A stretch of 64,000 bases of DNA from Burkholderiaceae bacterium (GTDB lineage Bacteria > Pseudomonadota > Gammaproteobacteria > Burkholderiales > Burkholderiaceae_C), in NCBI GenBank assembly GCA_019234815.1, contig JAFALA010000046.1, forward strand, positions 1-64,000. Direction: 5' to 3'. Positions 27,520 to 34,963 of the stretch are shown here, piece after piece (the first letter of the stretch is position 1; the number at the start of each line of letters is the position of its first letter). Below the pieces are notes generated by a model that searched no databases, was not told where the DNA came from, and saw only the letters and a program-made list of their open reading frames with translations. Position numbers and translations under genes: made by a program.

Positions 27520-28251
27520 ATGCCTAGCCCCAGGCCAGCCAAGCGCACGACAGACTCGAAACTCACCGCCCAACCCAAACGTCATCGCGTCAGGCGAGGC
27601 AATGCCGACGACGCCGAGCGCATGCGCAGCGATTTGCTGCAGGCCGCGATGGAGCTGTTCGCGCAGGGCGGCGTCGAAGCCGTCTCGGTACGCGGCGTCG
27701 CCACCCGCATCGGCGTGTCGGCCATGGCGCCCTACCGCTATTTCGCCAGCCGCGCCGACCTGCTGCATGGCCTGTGGCGCCAGGTGATTGGCGAACTGCA
27801 TGGGCATTTGTGCGCCGCCACGGTGCACCTGGACAATCCAATGGCCCGGCACCGCGCCCTGATCCGGGCCTATTTCAATTTCTGGGAACTACGCCGCAGC
27901 GAGTTTCAATTGGTTTACGAGACGCAGGGGCTGGAGATGCATGCCAAGGCCATCCCGCAGGTCGATTTGCTGCCCTACAACGCCATCCTCCAGCTCGGCC
28001 GGGGCATATCTGCCGATGTCGCCAAGGCGCTGGGCCAGTCCGCCACGCATGTGGCCTTGGCCACCGATTTGCGCGTCGCCCTGATGTTCGGGTTCATGCA
28101 GGCCAATATGGTGAATCGGCGCTATCCCTGGTCCGACATGGCGGCGCTCAAAGAGACCTGCATCGAACAGATCGCCTGCGCCGTCGAGCGTGTGTTGCAG
28201 GAGGGCGGCAGTCCGGTCCATTCCGCTGCCGCCATGCCGGTCAGCCCCTGA
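27520..28251 (+). CDS. TetR-family transcriptional regulator
   Basis: 243 residues, with a basic extension before the HTH (KRHRVRRGNADDAERMRSDLLQAAMELFAQGGVEAVSVRGVATRIGVSAMAPYRYFASRADLLHGLW, about residues 20-87). The C-terminal helices resemble the TetR_C_33/WHG type (FNFWELRRSEFQLVYETQGLEM). It is divergent from the nucleoside TonB receptor, sharing a 272-bp upstream region, and convergent with the sugar TonB receptor. Target and ligand are unknown. The ATG at 27520 lacks a strong ribosome binding site. Confidence 0.88.
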   Translation: MPSPRPAKRTTDSKLTAQPKRHRVRRGNADDAERMRSDLLQAAMELFAQGGVEAVSVRGVATRIGVSAMAPYRYFASRADLLHGLWRQVIGELHGHLCAATVHLDNPMARHRALIRAYFNFWELRRSEFQLVYETQGLEMHAKAIPQVDLLPYNAILQLGRGISADVAKALGQSATHVALATDLRVALMFGFMQANMVNRRYPWSDMAALKETCIEQIACAVERVLQEGGSPVHSAAAMPVSP

Positions 28252-28387
28252 GACCGGGACCCCGGCGCGTCGAGCCGCAGCTGGTCCTGTACACGCCCTG
28301 CACACGCTGCCCGGCCTCGGCCGCCTCGCGGAACATCGGCGTGGCTTGGACTTCAGGCCTTTCCTGCATGGCATTCATCCGGTCCGA

Positions 28388-31108
28388 TCAAAGGGAAATA
28401 CGCACGCCCAGGAAGTACTGGCGACCGTTCGAGTAGAAGGCCTGCGGCCGCTGCGCGTTGGAGTAGTACTTGATGATGGGATTGTTCAGGTTCAGGCCGT
28501 CGGCCGTGATGGTCCAGATGTCGTTCAGCTTGTAGTTGAACGATGCGGCGACCGTGCCCAGGCCCGCTGCGTATTGCGGCGTCACGTTGGCCAGGCCCAC
28601 CAGGAACGAGGAGCGGTAGGTGTAGGCCACGCGGGCGCTGAAGCCGTTGGCCTCGTAGTACAGCTCGGCGTTGTAGGTGGTCTTGGACGAGCCGACCAGC
28701 GACATGCCGTCGGCCGAATGCCCGTCGGAGTAGGAGTAGTTGGCCAGCGCGCCGAAGTTGTACCAGAGCGGTTGCTGCCACGCGATCTCGAAGCCCTGGT
28801 TGCGCGCTGCGAGGTTGTAGGGCGAGGTGATGATGAAATTGGTGATCTGGTCCACCGAGGTGTTCAGGTAGGGGCGCGTGTTGTAGCCGAACGCGACGTA
28901 CGAGGGCATGTCCATCAGGAACACGCCGGCCGACAGGATGGACTGCGGCGCGAAGTACCACTCCAGCGTGGCGTCGTAGTTGATCGAGCGGATCGGCTTC
29001 AGGTCGGGGTTGCCGCCGCCGCCGGTGCCGTTGATGTTGTTCAGGGTCACGGCGGGCGACAAGGCCGAGTAGTCGGCGCGCGACATGGTCTCGGACGCGG
29101 CGAAGCGCGCCACCAGGTCCTTGCTCAAGTCGAGCTTCAGATTGGCGCTGGGCAGCACATTGAAGTAGTCATGCGACGCGGTGACCGGATCGAACACATT
29201 GGTCGTCGAGTTCAACTCGTAGGCGCTGCTGAACTGCTTGGTGTCGACCAGGCGCAGGCCGATGTTGCCGCGCCAGCCCCTGCCCGACAGATTAAGCATG
29301 CCGTAGACGGCCGAGTCCTTCTCGTCGATCAGGAAGTTGCCCTGGTAGTTGGGGCCCAGATTGACGTTGTTGTACTGCTGCTCCCAGGCCGCGATGTCGC
29401 TGGGATTCAAGACCCAGAAGTGGGAGAGGAAGCCCGGTCCGGCGCCTATGCCGGCGCCGAAGTTGGACGGCGAGGTCGTGCCATGCCATGCGGGCGCCGG
29501 CAGGTTCTGGCCGGGATTGCCGTAGCAGGCGTTGCTGGGATCGGCGGAGCAGCCGTAGTTGACGCCGTAGTCGGTCCGCTTGTGCTCGGCGTAGCGGGCC
29601 CCGAACTTGACGCTCTCCAGCAGGCCCATGTCCAGGTCCAGCAGCGCGTCGACCTGCGCATAGGTTTCCTGGTCGGTGACCTTGACGGAGTCGGACCAGC
29701 TGCCGCCGTTGGTGACGTTGGCGGGGTTGTTGAAGTTCGCCGTGTTGACGCCCGGGAAGGACACATTGGCCGGGCCGTTGGTGCCGTTCATCTGGTAGAT
29801 CAGCGGCGAGTTGATCAGATAGGCCTCGTAACCATAGTCATGCGGGGTCTGGCCCAGGCCGCGCGTGTAGCCCAGCTTGCTGGTGATCTTGAGGCTGTCG
29901 TTGGGCTTGTAGTCGGCCGACAGGTCGATGTAGGACGCCATCGAACCCGCATTGGGGCGGAAGATGGAGTCGCGCACGCCCGGAAAGGCTTGATCGGCGC
30001 CGGGGGTCGGGTCTTGCGCGTTGAAGCTGGTGTTCGGGAAGGTGGCCTGCACCAGCGTGTTGTTGACGACCTGGTAGCTGGTCGGCAAGACCCCCTGCGA
30101 CAGCAGGTTGTACGGGCTGGCCATGAAATTGGTGTCGAAGGTCTGCGTGTTGAAGCGCGAGTAGAAGCCGTTGAGGTCCAGCATCAGCTCGTTGCTGGCC
30201 TTCAGCTGCAGGTCGATCAGGCCGCCTTCGCGCTTGCTGGTCTGGCTGAACGCTGCCGAGCCGATCTGGGCCGGGTAGACCACGCCGTCCAGCGCCGTGC
30301 CTGTGCCGCTGATGGTGCCTTCGCCCAGCAGGAACAGCTCCTGGCCGTCGCGGCGCTCATGGCGCGACTCGGAGAACAGCTGGAGCAGCGCGCCGAGGTT
30401 CTTCTCGTCGTTCTTCCAGTTCAGCAGCGCATTGGCCTGCGGATCGGTCTTGCCGGGCAGGTCGGCGTACATGGCCTGCACAGTGGCCTCGAAGGTCCAT
30501 TGCTTCTTGAAGTCCAGCGGCTTGCGCGTGACGATGTTGACATTGCCCGAGGTGCCGCCTTCGAGGTAGTCGGCCTGCGAGCTCTTCTGCACCTCGACCG
30601 AGCCGACAATTTCCGACGGCAGCAGGGTGAAGCTGACGCTGCGGCCCACGGTGCCGGTCTGGTCGCCGATGTACCAGTCGCCGGTGGCGATGGCGTGGCC
30701 GTTGACGGTCGTCTGCGTCAGGCTGGGATTGGTGCCGCGGATGCTGACGCGGTCGTTTTCCGAGAACCCGCCCTCGCCGCCCGAGCCTGAGCTGATGTTG
30801 ACGCCCGGCACGCGCTGCACCGCGTCGGCGACGTTCTTGTCGGGCAGCTTGCCGATGTCTTCGGCGCTGACCACGTCCATCACCGTGTCGGACGCACGCT
30901 TGGCCAGCAGCGACTTCTCATGCGAGGCGCGTATGCCCGTCACCACGACTTCGTCGAGCTTGGTGGTCTTGGCGGGCGCGGCCGGGGGCGTCGGCGCATT
31001 GCCCTCGTCAGCGGACTGCACCTGGGCCATGGCGACGATCGGACTCAGAACCAGTGCCGCGGCCAGGGCCACAGGGGTGCGGGGTGGTTTGCTCATGGGT
31101 TTGCTCAT
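28388..31108 (-). CDS. TonB-dependent receptor of the Xanthomonas/Caulobacter type, predicted carbohydrate uptake
   Basis: 906 residues, the long form common for glycan receptors. A signal peptide (VALAAALVLSPIVAMAQ) precedes the TonB box KLDEVVVTGIRAS, plug (DIGKLPDKNVADAVQRVPGVNI, RVSIRGTNPSLTQTTVNGHAIATGDWY, EGGTSGNVNIVTRKPLDF) and a barrel ending FLGVRISL. The Cys pair in GVNYGCSADPSNACYGNPG suggests an extracellular loop disulfide. ATG 31108 has AGGAG six bases upstream; MSKP is duplicated at the start. It lies 56 bp downstream of the FHS permease, probably in the same operon, which supports a sugar as cargo. Confidence 0.92.
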   Translation of the reverse strand: MSKPMSKPPRTPVALAAALVLSPIVAMAQVQSADEGNAPTPPAAPAKTTKLDEVVVTGIRASHEKSLLAKRASDTVMDVVSAEDIGKLPDKNVADAVQRVPGVNISSGSGGEGGFSENDRVSIRGTNPSLTQTTVNGHAIATGDWYIGDQTGTVGRSVSFTLLPSEIVGSVEVQKSSQADYLEGGTSGNVNIVTRKPLDFKKQWTFEATVQAMYADLPGKTDPQANALLNWKNDEKNLGALLQLFSESRHERRDGQELFLLGEGTISGTGTALDGVVYPAQIGSAAFSQTSKREGGLIDLQLKASNELMLDLNGFYSRFNTQTFDTNFMASPYNLLSQGVLPTSYQVVNNTLVQATFPNTSFNAQDPTPGADQAFPGVRDSIFRPNAGSMASYIDLSADYKPNDSLKITSKLGYTRGLGQTPHDYGYEAYLINSPLIYQMNGTNGPANVSFPGVNTANFNNPANVTNGGSWSDSVKVTDQETYAQVDALLDLDMGLLESVKFGARYAEHKRTDYGVNYGCSADPSNACYGNPGQNLPAPAWHGTTSPSNFGAGIGAGPGFLSHFWVLNPSDIAAWEQQYNNVNLGPNYQGNFLIDEKDSAVYGMLNLSGRGWRGNIGLRLVDTKQFSSAYELNSTTNVFDPVTASHDYFNVLPSANLKLDLSKDLVARFAASETMSRADYSALSPAVTLNNINGTGGGGNPDLKPIRSINYDATLEWYFAPQSILSAGVFLMDMPSYVAFGYNTRPYLNTSVDQITNFIITSPYNLAARNQGFEIAWQQPLWYNFGALANYSYSDGHSADGMSLVGSSKTTYNAELYYEANGFSARVAYTYRSSFLVGLANVTPQYAAGLGTVAASFNYKLNDIWTITADGLNLNNPIIKYYSNAQRPQAFYSNGRQYFLGVRISL

Positions 31109-31164
31109 GAATACTCCTCGAGGTTTCGGTTCTGTGGCGGCTGATGTGCCGCGCGGTGCATGCC

Positions 31165-32412
31165 TCATTCCGTGCGCTGACGCGGGACGGAACGTGTCTT
31201 GTCCAGGCCCAGCAGGGCCTTGAGCGTGGTGGTCTCGTTGTGAATCAGCGGGCGCGCCCACACGCTGACGCTCAGGATGAAGCCCAAGGTCGCGAACACC
31301 ACCGTCATCGCCATGCGCAGGCCCACCTGGTCGCCCAGCGTGCCGACCAGCAGCGGCACGACGGCGCCGCCCAGGATGCCGGTGCACAGGATGCCGGACA
31401 GCGCGCCATGGTTCTGCGGCACCGAGTTCAGACCCAGGGAGAACACGACGGAGAACATCACCGACAGGAAAAAGCCTGCCATCGGGAAGGCCATCAGCGA
31501 CACGCCCGCCGGGCCGAACAGGGCCAGCGCCACGCAGGCGATCGCCAGTACCGTGAAGCCGGCCAGCACCGCCCTGGCGTCGAACAGCTTGAGCAGCACC
31601 AGGCCGACCAGGCAGCCCACCGACATCAGGCCCCAGAACTGGCCCACGGCGCCGGCGCCTTCCTCGGTCGGCGAAAAGCGGTGGTAGGTGCTGAGGAACT
31701 CCGACATCCAGTTCGCCAGCGTCTGCTCGGTCCCGACATAGGCCACGATGCCGAGGAAGAACAGGCAGACGTCGCGCTGCTTGAGCAGGTCCAGGTAGGT
31801 TTGCAGGCCGCCGCCCTTTTCGTCTTCCTTCAACTCGACCTGGGGCAGGGGCAGCTTGCTGGTGCCCAGCACCAGGGCGATGAACATGGCGACGAACACC
31901 CAATAGAAGGCCACCCAGACCAGGGTCTGCGCGGCCGCGCCGGGGCGCTGCATCATGCGCTCGAACACCAGCGGGCTGATGAAGGACGCGAAGCCGAACA
32001 CCAGCTGGCCCATCACGGAGAAGAAGGCGAAGTGCGGCTCGCCGCCGGTCGTGCGCATCAGCGGGTTGATGACCACCTGCAGCATGGCCATGCCCAGGCC
32101 GATCACGAACAGGCCGCCGATGACGAAGCCATATTCAGGCTTGAGCGCGATGGCCGCCGACCCGAGCAGATTGAGCGTGAACGCCGCCAGCAAGGTGACG
32201 CGCGTGCCGCAGGCCTCGACCAGCGAGCCGGCCGGAATCGAGATCAGCCCATAGGCCAGGAAGAAGGAGAAGGGCAAGAAACCCGCCATCCCCAGGCTCA
32301 GGTGGAAGTCGTGGATGATGATGGGCATCAGGGGCCCGATCAGGTTGGTCACGAAGGAGATGACGAACCAGACCAGCAGGATGTAGGCAATGATGAGACT
32401 GCGGTGCTTCAT
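31165..32412 (-). CDS. MFS permease of the fucose/FHS type
   Basis: 415 residues with about 12 membrane helices. Features resembling FucP/GluP-like sugar-proton symporters include LVWFVISFVTNLIGPLMPIIIHDFHLSLGMAGFLPFSFFLAYGLISIPAG, the loop after helix 4 and GLNSVPQNHGALSGILCTGILGGAVVPLLVGTLGD near the end. The ATG shares ATGA with the stop of the sugar kinase gene. Probable role is inner-membrane uptake of the sugar that enters through the neighbouring TonB receptor. The precise sugar cannot be told. Confidence 0.88.
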   Translation of the reverse strand: MKHRSLIIAYILLVWFVISFVTNLIGPLMPIIIHDFHLSLGMAGFLPFSFFLAYGLISIPAGSLVEACGTRVTLLAAFTLNLLGSAAIALKPEYGFVIGGLFVIGLGMAMLQVVINPLMRTTGGEPHFAFFSVMGQLVFGFASFISPLVFERMMQRPGAAAQTLVWVAFYWVFVAMFIALVLGTSKLPLPQVELKEDEKGGGLQTYLDLLKQRDVCLFFLGIVAYVGTEQTLANWMSEFLSTYHRFSPTEEGAGAVGQFWGLMSVGCLVGLVLLKLFDARAVLAGFTVLAIACVALALFGPAGVSLMAFPMAGFFLSVMFSVVFSLGLNSVPQNHGALSGILCTGILGGAVVPLLVGTLGDQVGLRMAMTVVFATLGFILSVSVWARPLIHNETTTLKALLGLDKTRSVPRQRTE

Positions 32413-33377
32413 GCGATTTCACCCTCTTGCTGAATGGATTTGGCGACGCAGGCGGCCAGCTCGCCGGCCTGGATCTGGCGGCGGGGAAAGCGCACCAGGA
32501 TGGCCGCGGCCGATTCACAGCCTGCGTCCATGGCCTGGCGCAGCGATGCGCCGCGCAGGCGCGCCAGCAGATAGCCGGCATTGAAGGAGTCGCCGGCGCC
32601 TATGGTGTCGAAGATCGTCGCCTGCTGGGCCGCGCTCTCCAAGCGAACGCCCTGCTGAATGCCGAGCGCGCCGCGCGGCCCCGCCTTCACCACCAGCGAG
32701 GCGCCCGGCGGCAGCAGGCCGGCGAGGCCTTGCATGGCGGCCTCCAGATCCGGCGTCTCGGTGATGCTGGTGGCTTCCAGTTCGTTGATCAACAAGTGGT
32801 CGCACCGGGCGATCCAGCCCTCGACTTCCAGGCGGGTCGCCGCATCCCATTGATGGCCGGGCCAGCCCGTGTCGAGCGCGATCTCGTAGCCGAGCGCCTT
32901 GATGCGCGCCAGCAGGGCCGGGTAGCGGGCGCGCAGCGAGGGCAGCAGGAACACGCCGGACAGCAGCACGATAGAGCCCGGAACGGATGCGGGAGGCAGG
33001 TGCTCGAGCACATGCGCGTACGACAGATGCTCCAGATGGCCCCGCGTGGTGAAGAAGGTGCGCTCGCCGCAGCTGTGCATGATGCCCACCGACACCGTGG
33101 TCTCGACCTCGCAAACCTGCAGCGCGGTGTGCAACCCGTGGAACTGTTCGCGCAGCCAGCGGCCGAAATCGTCGTTGCCGACGGCGGAGATCAGGCGGGC
33201 CTGGAGGCCCAGGTGGCGGATGGCCAGGGCGGCGTTGCCGGCCGATCCGCCGCCGCGCAGCTCGCTGCGATCCATCAGGGTCTCGGTGCCGATCTGGGGC
33301 CAGGCGGCAATCGGCCCCATGACCAGGTCGGCGCCGATGTCGCCAATGATGACAAGTTGAGGTTGCGGGCTGTCCAT
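32409..33377 (-). CDS. PfkB-family carbohydrate kinase
   Basis: 322-residue cytosolic sugar kinase. LVIIGDIGADLVMGPIAAWPQIGTE and GGGSAGNAALAIRHLGLQARLISAVGNDDFG form the N-terminal substrate lid and GG motif. FDTIGAGDSFNAGYL is the PfkB signature with the catalytic Asp. Clear upstream promoter hexamers put the transcription start within a few bases of this ATG. The gene is first of the kinase, permease, receptor transcript. The phospho-acceptor sugar is unknown. Confidence 0.9.
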   Translation of the reverse strand: MDSPQPQLVIIGDIGADLVMGPIAAWPQIGTETLMDRSELRGGGSAGNAALAIRHLGLQARLISAVGNDDFGRWLREQFHGLHTALQVCEVETTVSVGIMHSCGERTFFTTRGHLEHLSYAHVLEHLPPASVPGSIVLLSGVFLLPSLRARYPALLARIKALGYEIALDTGWPGHQWDAATRLEVEGWIARCDHLLINELEATSITETPDLEAAMQGLAGLLPPGASLVVKAGPRGALGIQQGVRLESAAQQATIFDTIGAGDSFNAGYLLARLRGASLRQAMDAGCESAAAILVRFPRRQIQAGELAACVAKSIQQEGEIA

Positions 33378-33384
33378 GGCACCC

Positions 33385-33413
33385 AATATAGGGCGCCACA
33401 AAGGCAGTGTCAA
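33385..33413 (-). promoter_or_regulatory. Sigma70-type promoter of the sugar kinase operon
   Basis: On the minus strand TTGACA (33413-33408), a 17-bp spacer and TATATT (33390-33385). The -35 is perfect and the -10 matches five of six. Initiation 6-7 bases beyond the -10 falls at about 33378-33377, at the kinase ATG itself. Confidence 0.7.
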
Positions 33414-33439
33414 TTAATAAATCTATTGGATGTAAATAT

Positions 33440-34699
33440 CTACAAGCGGCCCACGCGACCCACTGGACGCTGGCCCATGATCTCCGCCACATTGGCGTCC
33501 GAACGGCGCTCCTGCTGCAGCACTTCCAGGCGCGGAGAGAGCATGTCGTAGAGCGGCAGCACCGCCGCGCCGAGAATGGAGCTGTCTTCCTGGCGTTCCG
33601 ACAACAGGATGCGCTCCTCGGGCGCCGCCACGCCGCCGCGCACCGAGCGGTGCAGGGGCTGGGCCAGCTCGACCAAGCGCTGCGCCAGCGCCTTGGGCGC
33701 CGAGCCGCCGATCACGATGCTGCGCGGGTCCAGCATGTTCTCGATGATGCAGACGGCGTCCCGCAGCTTGTGCGCGGCCTGCCGCATCCAGGCCTGCAGG
33801 GCTGCATCGCCGTCGTCGGCCAGGCGGGCCTCCAGCTGGCCGCCCTGCACCTGGGCATCGTCCACGCCCAGCGCTTCGGCCAGGGAATGCAGGGACAGGT
33901 AGCGCTCCAGGCAGCCGGCATTGCCGCAGTAGCAGGGGGTTCCGCCGGGCACGATGGGAATGTGGCCGATCTCGGTCGCGTTGCCGTCGGCGCCGCGGTA
34001 GGCGGACCGGTTCACGACCAGCGCGCCGCCCAAGCCCATCCCCAGGTGCAGGTAGAAGAAGTTGTCGAGCGACTTGGCCACGCCGAACAGGGTCTCGCCC
34101 AGGGCGCCGGCCACGCTGTCGACGCTGTAGAACACCGGCAGCCGGGTCGCATCGCGCAGGTCGTCCAGCACGGACAGGTCGGTCCAGCCTTCCAGCGCGG
34201 TGGGGCCCACGAAACTGATGTCGGTGGCGATCAGGGGGCCCGGCAGCGCCACGCCGATGCCCCAGGTGCGCTCGGAAACGGGACGGCGGCTCATCAGGTC
34301 CTTGACCAGGCCCACCATCGCCGCCAGCACCTGGCGCCGGTCGCGCGTGTCGACGGCCACATCGTTCTTGCGCAGCACGTCGCCCACCAGATTGACCTGC
34401 GCCGCCGAGGCGCGCCCCGGCTCCAGGCTGATGCCGATCGAACAGCCGGCATTGGGATTGAGCTCGAACGCGATGGGCGGCTGGCCACGCGATTTGTCGG
34501 CCTTGAGGCGGCGCGACATGATCAGGCCGATGGCCTCCAGATCGTTGGTGATGTTGGCCACCGTCTGGGGACTCAGCGACACCAGGTCGACGATGTCCTT
34601 GCGCGACATCGAACCCTGGCGGCGGATCAAATCCAGCACGATGCGGCGGTTGTAGGGCGCGCTGGACTGTTGCGTCGTGCCGCGGTTCATTGTTCGCAT
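33440..34699 (-). CDS. ROK-family transcriptional regulator
   Basis: 419 residues. The N-terminal winged HTH (NRRIVLDLIRRQGSMSRKDIVDLVSLSPQTVANITNDLEAIGLI) is fused to a ROK sugar-kinase-like domain with GIGVALPGPL and the zinc motif CYCGNAGCLERYLS. Such proteins (NagC/Mlc/XylR type) repress sugar genes and sense the sugar or its phosphate. ATG 34699 or 34690 is likely. It lies between the kinase operon and the divergent glycosidase-like gene, well placed to regulate both. Confidence 0.91.
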   Translation of the reverse strand: MRTMNRGTTQQSSAPYNRRIVLDLIRRQGSMSRKDIVDLVSLSPQTVANITNDLEAIGLIMSRRLKADKSRGQPPIAFELNPNAGCSIGISLEPGRASAAQVNLVGDVLRKNDVAVDTRDRRQVLAAMVGLVKDLMSRRPVSERTWGIGVALPGPLIATDISFVGPTALEGWTDLSVLDDLRDATRLPVFYSVDSVAGALGETLFGVAKSLDNFFYLHLGMGLGGALVVNRSAYRGADGNATEIGHIPIVPGGTPCYCGNAGCLERYLSLHSLAEALGVDDAQVQGGQLEARLADDGDAALQAWMRQAAHKLRDAVCIIENMLDPRSIVIGGSAPKALAQRLVELAQPLHRSVRGGVAAPEERILLSERQEDSSILGAAVLPLYDMLSPRLEVLQQERRSDANVAEIMGQRPVGRVGRL

Positions 34700-34787
34700 G
34701 CTGCAGAGATCCTGTTCGGTGGCCCCATGAAAGCCTGAAGGCCGAATGACCCGTCCGCGGTGGCTGGACGAGCTCCATATAGGTCCG

Positions 34788-34857
34788 GAAATAATACCCG
34801 AGGTCTTCGGGTAAACCCAGGGCCTGGCTCGCTTTCGCAGCGCCTCAGTATTATTTC
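34788..34857. promoter_or_regulatory. Candidate operator pair in the ROK/glycosidase intergenic region
   Basis: GAAATAATAC at 34788-34797 and its exact inverse GTATTATTTC at 34848-34857, centre to centre 60 bp apart, are A/T-rich islands in GC-rich DNA. Between them lies a second inverted repeat, ACCCGA-N5-TCGGGT at 34796-34812. Paired sites between divergent genes suit looping or dual control by the adjacent ROK regulator. Which protein binds is an inference. Confidence 0.5.
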
Positions 34858-34876
34858 TAATCATTGTTTGTTTTTA

Positions 34877-34905
34877 TTGACAAGGAGAGAGCTGCCTCGT
34901 ATCGT
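34877..34905 (+). promoter_or_regulatory. Candidate promoter of the glycosidase-like gene
   Basis: TTGACA at 34877-34882, a 17-bp spacer and TATCGT at 34900-34905 (four of six to the -10 consensus), about 59 bp before the ATG. It lies just downstream of the inverted-repeat pair. Confidence 0.45.
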
Positions 34906-34963
34906 CAAAGCTTCCGTTCACTGGGGCGCGAGCTGGCGTCTCGCCGCGCCACTTCAAGGTCCC

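Noticed and set aside
34760-34963. Longer N-terminus for the glycosidase-like protein
   Set aside because: It would cross the inverted repeats and promoter hexamers and place the signal peptide internally.
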